Source: Limosilactobacillus avistercoris
Lineage (GTDB): Bacteria > Bacillota > Bacilli > Lactobacillales > Lactobacillaceae
DNA length: 64,000 nucleotides
NCBI RefSeq assembly: GCF_014836425.1
Contig: NZ_JACSQW010000004.1
Coordinates: forward strand, 1 to 64,000
Reading direction: 5' to 3'
Shown: positions 17,552-27,087 of the stretch, one piece after another
Layout of the letters: every line of letters starts with the position of its first letter
Numbering within the stretch: position 1 is the stretch's first letter
Program-made: the position numbers and the translations under genes
Notes under the pieces: model-generated
Told to the model about the DNA's origin: nothing
The model's input: only the letters and a program-made list of their open reading frames with translations
Database searches by the model: none

Positions 17552-18430
17552 TTAAAATAGTTGGATACTAAAATTATATGTATCATTATCCTGCGGTGCC
17601 AATCGGTGCATCCCCTGTTTATAGAGTAATTTACCATCTGCATTAACATTATCCGCAATCCCCCACCATGGTTCAACACAAACCAGGTTAGCTTTAGCAG
17701 GATATGGCGACCATACTCCAACATGTTGGGTTCCTAAGGTATGAACATGAACCCCATGATGATTAACTGGATCGGTCAAAGTAGCAGTAAACTTTGCACC
17801 TCCAGTTTCAAAAATTATGGCATCATTCTTAAATAATTCATGGTTAATTGTTAATGGCTTTTGCATGTTAATCATAATTGGGTTTTGTGAATCATTGTAA
17901 GGACCATCTAGCACGACTCGCGAATATTCTTCAGCAGGAGAAACACTTAATTGGACCTGTTCAAAGGTACCATCGTTGCTCAACGGCATGTTAAAACCGG
18001 GGTGAGCACCGATTGCATAAATTAGTGAATGTTTACTATCAGGGTTAGTAACCGCATAACAAACATTTAATTGGTCTCCAGCTAATTCATATGTTATCCG
18101 CAATTGGAAGGCAAACGGAAAGACTTTTAATGTCTCTTCATCCTCTGTTTGTTCGAGAACAACTCGTGAACTAGTTTGATCAATTACCTTAAATTCACGA
18201 TCACGAGCAAAACCATGCTGGGTCTGATGATATGTTTTACCCGCATATTCGTATTGATCATCCTTTAAACGACCAACAAACGGAAAGAGGACTGGTGCTT
18301 GACGCTTCCATGAAGCAGGGTCACCTTGCCATAGATATTCAACCTGATTGTCATTCCGCCGAATACTATGTAATTGGGCCCCTAACTCAGCAATCTCAAC
18401 AGTTAATTTATCGTTTTCTAGCTTAATCAT
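17552..18430 (-). CDS. Aldose 1-epimerase family protein
   Basis: A 292-residue beta-sandwich protein of the galactose mutarotase superfamily, LacX/YeaD-like branch. Visible features are ELGAQLHSIRRND, YLWQGDPASWKRQAPVLFPF, the catalytic-type histidine in QHGFARD, IGAHPGFN, and VCVEPWWG near the C-terminus with a conserved glutamate. It interconverts sugar anomers, exact sugar unknown. AAGGAG ten bases upstream sets the ATG at 18430. Confidence 0.85.
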   Translation of the reverse strand: MIKLENDKLTVEIAELGAQLHSIRRNDNQVEYLWQGDPASWKRQAPVLFPFVGRLKDDQYEYAGKTYHQTQHGFARDREFKVIDQTSSRVVLEQTEDEETLKVFPFAFQLRITYELAGDQLNVCYAVTNPDSKHSLIYAIGAHPGFNMPLSNDGTFEQVQLSVSPAEEYSRVVLDGPYNDSQNPIMINMQKPLTINHELFKNDAIIFETGGAKFTATLTDPVNHHGVHVHTLGTQHVGVWSPYPAKANLVCVEPWWGIADNVNADGKLLYKQGMHRLAPQDNDTYNFSIQLF

Positions 18431-18448
18431 AGTACCATTTCTCCTTAG

Positions 18449-18493
18449 TAAAAAGCTCTCTAACCGCATCATAGCAAATTAGAGAGCTCTTTT
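18449..18493 (-). terminator. topA terminator
   Basis: A 13-bp inverted repeat (AGCTCTCTAA and complement) between topA and the epimerase gene, followed by a T-run on the minus strand. Confidence 0.75.
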
Positions 18494-18541
18494 AAATTAG
18501 TAAACTAGTAAAATTTAGTAAAATTAAATGAAACCGTTTTA

Positions 18542-20668
18542 CTATTTCTGTGGTGCTTCTTCATAATCACCGTTAGGACATACAACTTGGGTACCACCCT
18601 TGATCTTTTTCTCAACTAAGAAGTGACCATCTTTAGGACAATTACGACCAATTGGCTTATCCCAAGAAACAAAGTCACAGTCTGGATAACGAGAACATCC
18701 ATAGAAGGTTCGATTCTTCTTTGACTTTCGTTCAACAACAGTTCCTTGACCACACTTTGGACAAGTTATCCCAGTATCCTTAACAATTGCCTTGGTATTT
18801 CGACAATTTGGGAAACGGGAGCAAGCATAGAACTTACCATAGCGTCCCATTTTAATTACCATTGGGGCCCCACAAATATCACAATCTATTCCGGCAAGTT
18901 CATCTTTCATTTCAATTTTAGCAACCTTGCTTTCAGCGGTGCTAACTTCCTTTGAGAATGGTTGGTAGAAACTATCAACAACCCTTACCCAATTCTGCTT
19001 TCCTTCTTCAATTTGATCAAGCTTACCTTCAACATCAGCAGTAAATTCAGCATTCACGATATCTGGGAACTGCTTTTCAATGATAGTATTAACAATCTCA
19101 CCAAGTTCTGTTGGTTCAAAATGATGCGAAACCAAGCGAACATAATAACGCCGTTGAATAGTATCTAGTGTTGGTGCATAGGTTGAAGGACGACCAACAC
19201 CATTTTCTTCAAGGGTCTTAATCAAGGCTGCTTCAGTATACCGTGCAGGCGGTTGGGTAAAGTGTTGCGCAGGATTATCACTTACCATTAGAGCACTATC
19301 ACCCTCATTTAATTCAGGAAGCAAGTTATCTTGTTCCTTTCCTCGCTTATAAACCTTTGTAAAGCCAAGAAACTTAACCTTAGAACCCGATGCCCGAAAG
19401 TCGACGTCATTTTGTTGAAGGTTAACATTCATCGTATCAATAATTTCGGGCGTCATCTGACTGGCAACAAACCGTGACCAAATTAAGTTATAGAGCTTGT
19501 ATTGGTCATTAGTTAAGTACGGCTTCATTTTTGCTGGTGTCCGATAAACCGAAGTTGGCCGAATCGCTTCATGGGCATCCTGAGCCCCTTCTGGCATTTT
19601 CCCTTTAATCGGTTTTACGGCAGCATATTCACCACCATACTCTTCATGGATAAACTTAGAAGCTTCATGCTTAGCAACAGAGGCAATCCGGGTTGAATCA
19701 GTCCGCATATAGGTAATTAAACCAACTGCTGCTCCTTGTTTAATGTCAATTCCTTCATACAATATTTGAGCAGTCATCATTGTCTTTCGCGTGCGGAAAT
19801 TCAAGCGACGGTTTGCATCTTGTTGCATGGTCGACGTTGTAAATGGTGGTTGCGGTTGACGTTTCCGTTCCCGCTTCGTTACCTTGGTAATTTGGAAATC
19901 CTTATTCTTATCCAATTTACCTAAAACTCGTTGAGCATCATCATTGTTTTTCAGGCTAACCTTTTTCCCGTTCTCGCCATAGAATGATGCCTTAAATTTG
20001 TCCTTATTATGCTTAAATTCAGCATCAATTGTCCAATATTCTTCAGGCTTGAAATTCTTAATTTCATTTTCTCGTTGAATAATAAGGTTAAGAGCAACGG
20101 ACTGCACCCGTCCTGCACTCAAACCTTTCTTTACTTTTTTCCATAAGATCGGGCTGATTGAGTACCCTACTAACCGATCTAATACTCGCCGTGCTTGTTG
20201 AGCGTCAACTAAGTCCATATTGATGGTTCGTGGCTCATTAAAAGCCTCTTTAACCGCATCCTTGGTAATTTCGTTAAAGGTTACCCGGTTTTTTTCAGAA
20301 TCATCTAATTTTAAAATATTAGAAACGTGCCAGGCAATCGCTTCACCTTCACGATCAGGGTCAGATGCAAGGTAGACTGCTTTAGCATTTTTAGCATCTT
20401 TACGCAGTTCCTTAATTACATCCCCTTTTCCTCGAATCGAAATATAATCCGGTTGATAGTCATTTTCAATATCAACTCCCATTCGACTCTTTGGCAAATC
20501 TCGCACGTGACCTAAACTTGCAACAACCTTGTAAGATCGACCCAGGAATTTCCCAATTGTTTTTGCTTTCGATGGTGATTCAACGATCACTAATTTCTTT
20601 TTTGGCTTTGCGCGACGGGTTGTTTTTCGTTTACTCGTCGTTTTTTTCTTTGTAGTACTAGTTGCCAT
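18542..20668 (-). CDS. topA: DNA topoisomerase I
   Basis: A 708-residue type IA topoisomerase. A lysine/arginine-rich leader precedes the Toprim domain ([19 protein letters not shown], then the acidic [12 protein letters not shown]). The active-site tyrosine lies in YMRTDSTRI. At the C-terminus are three zinc-finger-like modules with paired cysteines (CDICGAP...CSRFPNC, CPKCGQG...CSRYPDC, and a last one with fewer cysteines). It relaxes negative supercoils. It normally follows dprA, and here does so with its own promoter after the truncated dprA. Confidence 0.95.
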   Translation of the reverse strand: MATSTTKKKTTSKRKTTRRAKPKKKLVIVESPSKAKTIGKFLGRSYKVVASLGHVRDLPKSRMGVDIENDYQPDYISIRGKGDVIKELRKDAKNAKAVYLASDPDREGEAIAWHVSNILKLDDSEKNRVTFNEITKDAVKEAFNEPRTINMDLVDAQQARRVLDRLVGYSISPILWKKVKKGLSAGRVQSVALNLIIQRENEIKNFKPEEYWTIDAEFKHNKDKFKASFYGENGKKVSLKNNDDAQRVLGKLDKNKDFQITKVTKRERKRQPQPPFTTSTMQQDANRRLNFRTRKTMMTAQILYEGIDIKQGAAVGLITYMRTDSTRIASVAKHEASKFIHEEYGGEYAAVKPIKGKMPEGAQDAHEAIRPTSVYRTPAKMKPYLTNDQYKLYNLIWSRFVASQMTPEIIDTMNVNLQQNDVDFRASGSKVKFLGFTKVYKRGKEQDNLLPELNEGDSALMVSDNPAQHFTQPPARYTEAALIKTLEENGVGRPSTYAPTLDTIQRRYYVRLVSHHFEPTELGEIVNTIIEKQFPDIVNAEFTADVEGKLDQIEEGKQNWVRVVDSFYQPFSKEVSTAESKVAKIEMKDELAGIDCDICGAPMVIKMGRYGKFYACSRFPNCRNTKAIVKDTGITCPKCGQGTVVERKSKKNRTFYGCSRYPDCDFVSWDKPIGRNCPKDGHFLVEKKIKGGTQVVCPNGDYEEAPQK

Positions 20669-20720
20669 TGCATTGGCTCCTTACTTTTATACTTTTAATT
20701 ATCTTTACCGATACTACTAT

Positions 20721-20749
20721 TATTAATGCATTTATATAGTATCTGTCAA
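20721..20749 (-). promoter_or_regulatory. topA promoter
   Basis: On the minus strand TTGACA and TTAATA are spaced by 17 bases, 52 bases upstream of topA. Confidence 0.5.
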
Positions 20750-20803
20750 ACTATATCCTAATTGAATGTTGATTTTAATTAAAAAGGAGCCAAATTGCAA
20801 GGA

Positions 20804-21055
20804 TTAATTAGTTAAAAGAAACTCCTCGAGAAGATCCTTTACTTCAGTAATTGGTTTCGCACCTTCTGCAATTAACTGATTACAGCCCAAAGAAAGTGGC
20901 GCATCGATTCGTCCAGGGATAGCACAAACGTTCCGGTTTTCTTCTAAACCGATCGAGGCCGTGATAAGACTCCCACTACGTTTTTTTGCTTCAACAACCA
21001 GGATGGTTTCGGCCAATCCGGCGATAATCCTGTTCCGCTCCGGGAAGTCTTCCAA
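20804..21055 (-). pseudogene. dprA: dprA 3' fragment, cut by prophage insertion
   Basis: The reading frame encodes the C-terminal 83 residues of the DNA processing protein DprA: FPERNRIIAGLAETILVVEA, KRSGSLITA, CAIPGRIDAP and GCNQLIAEGAK are classic. The Rossmann core before FPERN is missing; upstream the frame stops at TGA at about 21080 and phage DNA follows. DprA loads RecA on incoming single strands during natural transformation, so this allele should not be functional unless the prophage excises. The 5' part should be on the far side of the prophage, outside this window. The first usable codon is a TTG and probably not a real start. Confidence 0.85.
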
Positions 21056-21080
21056 TTGTTTAAATACAATTACTAATCAT
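21040..21080. other. Inferred prophage attachment junction
   Basis: DprA coding homology ends at about 21055, and non-coding phage-side DNA begins within a few tens of bases. The core cannot be delimited without the other end. Confidence 0.55.
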
Positions 21081-21258
21081 CATTGTTGAATACATATAAT
21101 AGGAAGAAATATTTTTAACGCTCTTAGATAATCATTTAAACTCATAGAGTATCAAACAAAATTCCCCTTTTATGTCCCCTTTACAAGAAATACCCGACAC
21201 CTCAAATGAAGCGCCGGGTTAATGGAATATTTGGATACGTTCAGTATATCATATTTTT

Positions 21259-21325
21259 ATCGGTACAATTCAGCGTGATTTTGTACTGATACGCAAAAAA
21301 GCCCGACCGGAAATCCGATCGGGTT
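21259..21325 (-). terminator. Terminator of the prophage late operon
   Basis: On the minus strand CCCGATCGG, ATTT, CCGGTCGGG is followed by TTTTTT (21294-21325). Immediately beyond is a second inverted repeat, ATCGGTACAA with TTGTACTGAT (21259-21268 and 21281-21290). Together they close the long late transcript before the attachment site. The remaining stretch from 21081 to 21258 contains an imperfect CCCG...CGGG hairpin near 21188-21217 and no gene that I can support. Confidence 0.8.
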
Positions 21326-21342
21326 TTGATTATTCTATTATG

Positions 21343-21921
21343 TTAGACAGCATTACCCCCCACTTTATCAGCGGGGTTTGGTGTCCATATACCGGGTAAA
21401 GTACCGACATAGAGGCGTTCTTCCTTCATCCTAAATGACTGACCATTGCCTACTCCATAATAATAACAATCTGCTTGAAAGCCAGGACAATTTTTTGGAA
21501 CTGGACATGTTATAGAGAAGCTATAATCTTTTTGTCCAGGATAAATTCTTCCAGAACGAACACCATTATTAATGCGGCGATTATCATTACCAATAGGAAC
21601 TAGTTCTGCTATAACCGTGTATTTAGTCATATTTTCCACAGTACCAGAATAAGTAAAATATTTAGCGTTATCCATAATATCCTGAGGAAAATAATGAAAT
21701 GGATTACCATTAGATGTTGTCATTTGAACCCAGTCATCATGATCAGTTGTGCTAGTATTCGCTTCTCTATATTGGTCACTCGTTCCTTTGAGCAGATTGC
21801 TTTGTCCCCATTTCAGACTATCCATCAGGTTAGTCATTTCAGAAATAGAGAGTTTATTAGTTACTCCTGTCTTTTGTCTGAAGGCATCAGCGTGCTTAGT
21901 TAAAACATCTGAAATACTCAT
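21343..21921 (-). CDS. Phage tail/host-recognition accessory protein
   Basis: A 192-residue protein. Its first 36 residues (MSISDVLTKHADAFRQKTGV, then TNKLSISEMTNLM) closely resemble the start of the neighbouring upstream protein, while the rest is different: a beta-rich domain with aromatic residues (QADCYYYGVGNGQSF) that could bind carbohydrate. It starts at the ATG overlapping the upstream stop (TGATG). It is the last gene of the late operon, after lysin, where tail-fibre accessory or receptor-binding proteins can occur. No family recognised with confidence. Confidence 0.55.
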   Translation of the reverse strand: MSISDVLTKHADAFRQKTGVTNKLSISEMTNLMDSLKWGQSNLLKGTSDQYREANTSTTDHDDWVQMTTSNGNPFHYFPQDIMDNAKYFTYSGTVENMTKYTVIAELVPIGNDNRRINNGVRSGRIYPGQKDYSFSITCPVPKNCPGFQADCYYYGVGNGQSFRMKEERLYVGTLPGIWTPNPADKVGGNAV

Positions 21922-22517
21922 CAAGCGACACCTCCAATCACAGGACTAAAGTGCCGTTCTAATGCGTATAGGAAGGCTTTAGTTACCCCCCCCACTTGGT
22001 TTAGAGGCGTTGCCAGGTCACCGACTTCGAGCTTGCAATCATAGAAAGTGACTGACCATAGTTGAGGATGTGGGAATAACGAACCGTATACATAAACCCT
22101 ATAAGTGTGGTTGTCATCAGGAACGCTAAATGTGTAGCTTTGTAATTCATCAGTAAGCGGAAATACTTTCCCTGCATCATTGATTTTTTGTTCAGGAATA
22201 ACCACATTACTTCTTCCGTCAAAAATTCTCACTCTAACAGTACCATCATTAGTATCGCTATCGGCTTTTGCTCTCCAACTAAAGGTATATTTACCTGGTT
22301 TCAAAACATAATCAAAAGTATATGCCATCCACATTGGCCATTGACTATTCTTACCATTTTCAGAAATAGCAGTTGTGGTATCAAGCAAATTAGGATTAAC
22401 GTGTAAATCAAAATGATTCATCAAACTAGTCAACTGGGCAATACTGATTTTTTCAGTAAGCCCGGTTATTTCACGCGCCTTGTCCATTAAAGCAGTCATC
22501 GTTTCACTTAAACTCAT
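21921..22517 (-). CDS. Phage tail-associated carbohydrate-binding-like protein
   Basis: A 198-residue protein that shares its N-terminal module (SLSETMTALMDKAREITGLT, EKISIAQLTSLM) with the following gene. The C-terminal domain has a jelly-roll pattern (DYVLKPGKYTFSWRAKADSD, VRVRIFDG, SYTFSVPDDNHTYRVYVYG, LEVGDLATPL) typical of CBM4/9/22-type carbohydrate-binding modules used by phages to bind the cell wall. RBS GTGGTG; overlaps both neighbours or nearly so. Confidence 0.6.
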   Translation of the reverse strand: MSLSETMTALMDKAREITGLTEKISIAQLTSLMNHFDLHVNPNLLDTTTAISENGKNSQWPMWMAYTFDYVLKPGKYTFSWRAKADSDTNDGTVRVRIFDGRSNVVIPEQKINDAGKVFPLTDELQSYTFSVPDDNHTYRVYVYGSLFPHPQLWSVTFYDCKLEVGDLATPLNQVGGVTKAFLYALERHFSPVIGGVA

Positions 22518-22521
22518 CTAA

Positions 22522-24099
22522 TCACCACTTTCCATTGAGAATCGCATCTTCAACGTCACTCTTTGCTTTTGCGTAAGCATCCGTTACCTTCGAATCAATA
22601 TACTGCTGATCTTCGGTCTGAATACTCTTCTTATCATCATCGGTCCAATAGTCTGTTCCTCGTTGAGGTTTGAAGCCGGAAGGCAAAGCTAGGTTAATTG
22701 CATAGCCGTTATCAGTTTTACTGATTGTAGCTTGTGGAGGTGAACCAGCCGGAAGGGTTGCCACATTGCCAATGCAAATGACTGGCATCGGGCCTGTTAC
22801 ACCAGTTTGACCTTGTGGAAGCCCAGCGTTCAGTGTGTAGTTACCGTCTTTACCATCTAATGTCAACGTAGGACTTTGATCGGGACTAAGCTTAGTTACT
22901 TGACCGATGTGGATCGTTGGCGCGGGGCCAATTGGACCTTGAATACCAGTCGAACCGGATAAGTCGCCTACGTAATTAAACTTAGTACCGTCCCAAACAT
23001 AAACTTTAGCGTTATCCTCATCCCCAACGCTCGAAGAGATCATCGTGAAGTCGCCATCTTCAAAGTCCTTACCATTGCTATCTTGCATTGCTTGGATTGA
23101 TGGGAAGGTTTTCTTCAATCGGAAGTTCTTTCCGGCTGGTCCTTGAAAACCACGGGGTCCATCATTACCAGTATCACCCTTAGCTCCTTTAAGAGCATTG
23201 ATAAAATCAGTCTCAGTTCCTTTATTGCCTAATCCTAACCAGACTTGATAGGCTGATTTACCATCGACACCGTTCTTACCGTCAGCTCCAGTTTTACCAG
23301 TCTCTCCAGTATCACCTTTATCTCCTTTGAGGAAATTAAAGAAGTCATCTTGGGTTCCTTTGTGCCCAGCATCTAACCAAACTTGATAAGCCGATTTGCC
23401 GTCTGTACCATCTTTTCCTGGGTTACCTTGGTCACCCTTATCACCTTTGAGTGCCTGGACAAAATCTTGTTCGGTTCCTTGATTGCCTAAGCCTAGCCAA
23501 ACTTCATAAGCAGATTTACCAGTTTCTCCTTTATCACCAGGATTACCTTTATCGCCTTGCTTACCAGCCGGAATGTAGAAATTGAACTGATTCTTATTAT
23601 CAACCAGTTTCTGTTCAACCCGTGCTTGGCTACCAGCAGGCAAGGTTGTAGTTGTTCCAACTGTGACATTTAAACCTGCTGCTGTCACCGCTGAATCAAC
23701 CACATCTTGGAAGTTAACCTGTTTGACCATCTCACCAAGTTGGTCAGTAATGTTAGCTTCAACGGTAAAGCTAATTGAAGATTGAGGTGTCGGCCAGATA
23801 GTCGTTTCATTATCTTGGTCAGTAAACGTTTCCCACGCTTCTAGACGATACTGTCCCGGATTAAGTTTGACTAAATCCTTACTGCGGACAATTAACTGAT
23901 CATCGGCCGGATAGGCAGGAAAGTCGCCAATATATCCCGGTTTATCATTATTTTGGATAGCAATTTTAGCCACCCATTTGTGGTCGGGATTAGGCGTAGC
24001 AAAGCTTCCGTCTTGGTCAACAAATTTAATCGCAATCAGTTTAGTAGTATCAAGATGCTTGAAGGTACTACCTTTGACTACATCTGTGTAGTTTGCCAT
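22522..24099 (-). CDS. Phage tail fibre / baseplate upper protein with collagen-like repeats
   Basis: A 525-residue structural protein. Residues 1-140 form a BppU-like N-terminal domain (LIAIKFVDQDGSF, LVKLNPGQYRLEAWETFTD). From about 180 to 330 are collagen-like GXY runs (QGDKGNPGDKGETGK) that alternate with three copies of a module starting SAYxVWLGxGxxGTExDF. Later modules read VTKLSPDQSPTLTLDGKDG and VATLPAGSPPQA, a common phage fibre repeat ending in GLPxG. The collagen stretches should make it a trimeric fibre. It lies directly after the lysin gene. Confidence 0.75.
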   Translation of the reverse strand: MANYTDVVKGSTFKHLDTTKLIAIKFVDQDGSFATPNPDHKWVAKIAIQNNDKPGYIGDFPAYPADDQLIVRSKDLVKLNPGQYRLEAWETFTDQDNETTIWPTPQSSISFTVEANITDQLGEMVKQVNFQDVVDSAVTAAGLNVTVGTTTTLPAGSQARVEQKLVDNKNQFNFYIPAGKQGDKGNPGDKGETGKSAYEVWLGLGNQGTEQDFVQALKGDKGDQGNPGKDGTDGKSAYQVWLDAGHKGTQDDFFNFLKGDKGDTGETGKTGADGKNGVDGKSAYQVWLGLGNKGTETDFINALKGAKGDTGNDGPRGFQGPAGKNFRLKKTFPSIQAMQDSNGKDFEDGDFTMISSSVGDEDNAKVYVWDGTKFNYVGDLSGSTGIQGPIGPAPTIHIGQVTKLSPDQSPTLTLDGKDGNYTLNAGLPQGQTGVTGPMPVICIGNVATLPAGSPPQATISKTDNGYAINLALPSGFKPQRGTDYWTDDDKKSIQTEDQQYIDSKVTDAYAKAKSDVEDAILNGKW

Positions 24100-24100
24100 G

Positions 24101-25234
24101 CTATCCCTCCTTTAGTTTTGAAATTTCATCCTTTACAGTGTTTTGAATATAAGGTTTCAAGTCGTTTTCAATTGCTTCGCGGTCTGCCAATGTCAGCTTA
24201 GCTTCAGTTTCGTCTTTGCTTGACTTTAAGTCGTCTGGCTGATTCTCAATTGGTGCTTGTAATGCCCCATCATCACCAAGTGCATATAACTTCCCGTCAA
24301 TTTCTTGACGACCACTCAACATCCAAGCATTAGTTGGGTCAAAGTAGTACTTCTTACCATCGATTTCTTGCCAGCCTGTCAGGCACCAAGCATTGTTTTT
24401 GTCCATGTAGTACCAACGGTTATTGATTTGGTTCCAGCCTGTCTTAGCAGCGCCAAACGTTCCATCATGGTTAACATCGAAGTAATACCAGTGGTTGTTA
24501 ATCTGTCGCCAACCAGTAACGGTATTCCCAGATTCATCTAGGTAATACCAACGATTATCAACCTTGCGCCAGTCATTCTTAACTGCGGAACCATTTTCAA
24601 AATATTGCCAATTATCACCGCTGCCTTGCCAGCCATTAGTGTTACCACTTGGGTTAGCAATTTTCATCCAGGCTTCCTTAGTGAGGTAGAAGATACTCCG
24701 GTCCATGTCGCCACCGGTAAACTGCCAACCAGTCAAGGCACCAAAAGCACCAGCGCTGACGCTCATGTTTGGCAGCGTCCAACTATTCCAAGTCATTGAT
24801 GCATATTTAGCTACCCAGACACCGCAGTATTGAGCACAGTTGGCAACCTGCCACAATGCTGATTCCTGCACATAAATTAAAGGCCATACTCCAGTAAGTC
24901 GATGTACTTCAGTTACGAAGCGCAATGACCATGAAGCATCGCCCCAAGATGAATTTTGGTATGATTCCCAGTCAAGAATAAGGATTCCTTGACCAACATA
25001 ATTCTTGATGTTGTTGATGAAGTATTGTGCTTCACTTTCGGGGTTGCCACCCCCTGCATAGTGGTACAATCCCCGAAGCTTACCAAGTTGACCAGCTAAT
25101 TCGTACTGATGATTGCAACGAGGGTTAACGTAGCTCGTCCCTTGCGTAGCCTTAACGATAACCCCTTGTGCATGAGAGTCACGGATAATGCTATCAGAGC
25201 TTCCCGAGTAAACATCTACTGTATATATAGCCAT
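24101..25234 (-). CDS. Endolysin: GH25 muramidase with cell-wall-binding repeats
   Basis: A 377-residue lysin. The N-terminal GH25 domain has Asp7 in VDVYSG and the catalytic DWE at residues 88-90 (ILILDWESY). From about residue 205 five aromatic repeats of about 20 residues follow (NRWYYLDESGNTVTGWRQI and relatives), the choline/glucan-binding type that attaches to the wall polymer. A charged C-terminal tail (about 335-377) is unusual. No signal peptide, so release depends on the holin encoded just upstream. Confidence 0.9.
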   Translation of the reverse strand: MAIYTVDVYSGSSDSIIRDSHAQGVIVKATQGTSYVNPRCNHQYELAGQLGKLRGLYHYAGGGNPESEAQYFINNIKNYVGQGILILDWESYQNSSWGDASWSLRFVTEVHRLTGVWPLIYVQESALWQVANCAQYCGVWVAKYASMTWNSWTLPNMSVSAGAFGALTGWQFTGGDMDRSIFYLTKEAWMKIANPSGNTNGWQGSGDNWQYFENGSAVKNDWRKVDNRWYYLDESGNTVTGWRQINNHWYYFDVNHDGTFGAAKTGWNQINNRWYYMDKNNAWCLTGWQEIDGKKYYFDPTNAWMLSGRQEIDGKLYALGDDGALQAPIENQPDDLKSSKDETEAKLTLADREAIENDLKPYIQNTVKDEISKLKEG

Positions 25235-25246
25235 TTGATAACCCCC

Positions 25247-25648
25247 TTATTGGTCAATGACATTGGCACGGTTAGGTGCGGTTTGAATTGCTTCCTTAAC
25301 CGGATCATTTGAATCGGTTAGGTCGGATTTCTCATAAGCCGCTTGTACTGCCGCATCAATTGCCTTAACGTCAACGTTCTTGAAGCCTTGATTATCTAAT
25401 GCCGTCTGCACTAGCCCCGCAGCCTTATTGAACTTGTCTTGACCTGTCATATCAGCAGATACGAGAGAGTTAACAGCTGTCATTGCTACCTGTTCGAGAA
25501 AACTCCATAGTTCCCGTGATTGAGCTGTCTTCGCATGGAGCGCCTTGTTATGGATAAAGGTTTCCCCGTATTTGAAGGCATAAAAAATAGCGGTTGAAAT
25601 AACCGCCGTAATTACATATTCAGGGATTGCATTAATAATTTCGTTCAT
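25247..25648 (-). CDS. Phage holin, LLH-like
   Basis: A 133-residue protein with a single N-terminal membrane span (EYVITAVISTAIFYAFKYG) and a long helical soluble part, the shape of the LLH-type holins from Lactobacillus phages. The ATG at 25648 has GAGGAGG in front and overlaps the end of the preceding gene by 17 bases; the open frame further upstream is a shadow of that gene. It should make the membrane lesion that frees the lysin. Confidence 0.75.
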   Translation of the reverse strand: MNEIINAIPEYVITAVISTAIFYAFKYGETFIHNKALHAKTAQSRELWSFLEQVAMTAVNSLVSADMTGQDKFNKAAGLVQTALDNQGFKNVDVKAIDAAVQAAYEKSDLTDSNDPVKEAIQTAPNRANVIDQ

Positions 25649-25949
25649 TTCGATTGACCTCCTCAAGATTGGTAATCCTTCGTTCGTGGTCTTGCAATTG
25701 TTCATCATGATGGATAAACTTCTTGTCGCCATCTTCAAGGCGATCATTAGCCTTAGCTTGCCATTTGTTGTATTCCTTCATGCTTGCCGTGAATTCCTTG
25801 AGCTGATTACGAATTGGCCCAAAGAGTTCAACGTCAGCCTTACTGATTACCCAACGAAGAATCACAACAACGGCTGTCAAAATAGCGATAATCGATGCCC
25901 ATTCATCCCAATTCAAGCTAAAAAGTGAATGTGGTGTAATCCAATTCAT
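25632..25949 (-). CDS. Phage membrane protein with coiled coil (holin-like)
   Basis: A 105-residue protein with one N-terminal span (IIAILTAVVVILRWVI) followed by a helical region ending in heptads (HHDEQLQDHERRITNLEEV). Two-gene holin or holin/antiholin pairs often look like this next to lysins. The specific role is unproven. Confidence 0.6.
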   Translation of the reverse strand: MNWITPHSLFSLNWDEWASIIAILTAVVVILRWVISKADVELFGPIRNQLKEFTASMKEYNKWQAKANDRLEDGDKKFIHHDEQLQDHERRITNLEEVNRNERNY

Positions 25950-25960
25950 TTCCTCACCTT

Positions 25961-27058
25961 CTATCCGTTAGCTTGTGAGGTGCTAGTTGAAGCACTCGCA
26001 GAAGCTGGTTGACTAGCACTGGTTGGGGTTGAAGCACTCGTGGAAACTTGGCTAGCACTAGTTGAGGCCGAATCGCTCGTAGAAGATGCTTGGCTAGCAC
26101 TAGTTGAAGCACTCGTAGAAGCTGGTTGACTAGAGCTGGTTGGGGTTGAATCCGATGCGCTAGAAAGACTAGCAATTAAGCTGTTGAGTTTGCTTAATGT
26201 TTGAGCGTTAGCATCTGCAACAGCTTGCAACTGATCGCTAGTAACTCGTGACTTAATCGCAGTATTAATCGTAGTTAATTGTTGATTAAGTGCATCGACT
26301 TTTACGAACTGACTCATATCAGGTACTTCTCCAGCTGGTCCTTGAGCTTTTACCATTGTGTCTAAGCTGCCCACGAACCAATCACCGGTAGCTTTATCAA
26401 TATGAGGAGTAACCCCGTCTTCACCTGGATCACCTTTTTCTCCCTTTACGCTATCTCCCTTATCACCTTTCGGCCCGCTTGGTAGTCCTAAGTCAATTCG
26501 ATAAGTGTTAGGATCATTAGGTAACGGTGTCAGTAAGAACGTCGGCTGGGCGTCCGGTGCTAACTTAGTAATATTTCCGGCAATTAATTTAGGTGTTACC
26601 CCATCCTTACCGGCTGCCCCTTGTTTGAAAGCATTAACCTTTTGTAGTAAGTCGGCATAAACCGCTTGAAGTGTCTTGTTGGAGATGTTACTGATATCAG
26701 TTACACCCATTGTATTTTGGTCGATAGTAAAGAAGCAGTAGGATTCTGAAGGATAAACTTGTGTTTTCTTTGTTACCCCGTTAGTAATCCAGAGCTCAAC
26801 TGCATAAGTATCTGGTTCCAACTGAGCTAAATCGGACGTATCCAGTTCTACATCTTGACTATTAGTAGCAACGTGTCCCGGAGCACTAGCAACATAGTCA
26901 CCACTTTTTAGACCGTTTGCTTGAGCAATCTTAAAAGTCAATACATTACCATCATAACTGGGGGTTTTATCGTCGGTTTTTGGTATAAAGGTCATCACCG
27001 CATCGGTATCACCGAACTTCCAATTTCCCCAATCATTATTTAAAACAAGTGTTCGCAT
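25961..27058 (-). CDS. BppU-type baseplate protein with serine-rich tail
   Basis: A 365-residue structural protein. A BppU-like N-terminal domain (FKIAQANGLKSGDYVASAPG, LAQLEPDTYAVELWIT) is followed by a short collagen-like stretch (GPKGDKGDSVKGEKGDPGED), a helical part, and from about residue 300 a low-complexity tail of Ser, Thr, Ala, Pro and Gln in units like SASTSASQ. Such tails may be flexible linkers or glycosylation sites. AAAGGAG fixes the ATG at 27058. A terminator lies upstream, so this gene probably starts a subtranscript or relies on read-through. Confidence 0.7.
   Translation of the reverse strand: MRTLVLNNDWGNWKFGDTDAVMTFIPKTDDKTPSYDGNVLTFKIAQANGLKSGDYVASAPGHVATNSQDVELDTSDLAQLEPDTYAVELWITNGVTKKTQVYPSESYCFFTIDQNTMGVTDISNISNKTLQAVYADLLQKVNAFKQGAAGKDGVTPKLIAGNITKLAPDAQPTFLLTPLPNDPNTYRIDLGLPSGPKGDKGDSVKGEKGDPGEDGVTPHIDKATGDWFVGSLDTMVKAQGPAGEVPDMSQFVKVDALNQQLTTINTAIKSRVTSDQLQAVADANAQTLSKLNSLIASLSSASDSTPTSSSQPASTSASTSASQASSTSDSASTSASQVSTSASTPTSASQPASASASTSTSQANG
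25975..26165. repeat. Degenerate direct repeats coding the Ser/Ala/Thr tail
   Basis: Recurring units such as TGGCTAGCACTAGTTGA and GAAGCACTCGTAGAAGC within the baseplate gene give the SxSASTSASQ pattern. Prone to slippage. Confidence 0.7.
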
Positions 27059-27087
27059 TTTTTCTCCTTTCTCAAAGCCGCCCATAA

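Noticed and set aside
21061-21342. Small phage gene or integrase next to the attachment junction
   Set aside because: No frame of useful length; only hairpins and a terminator. The integrase must be at the other end.
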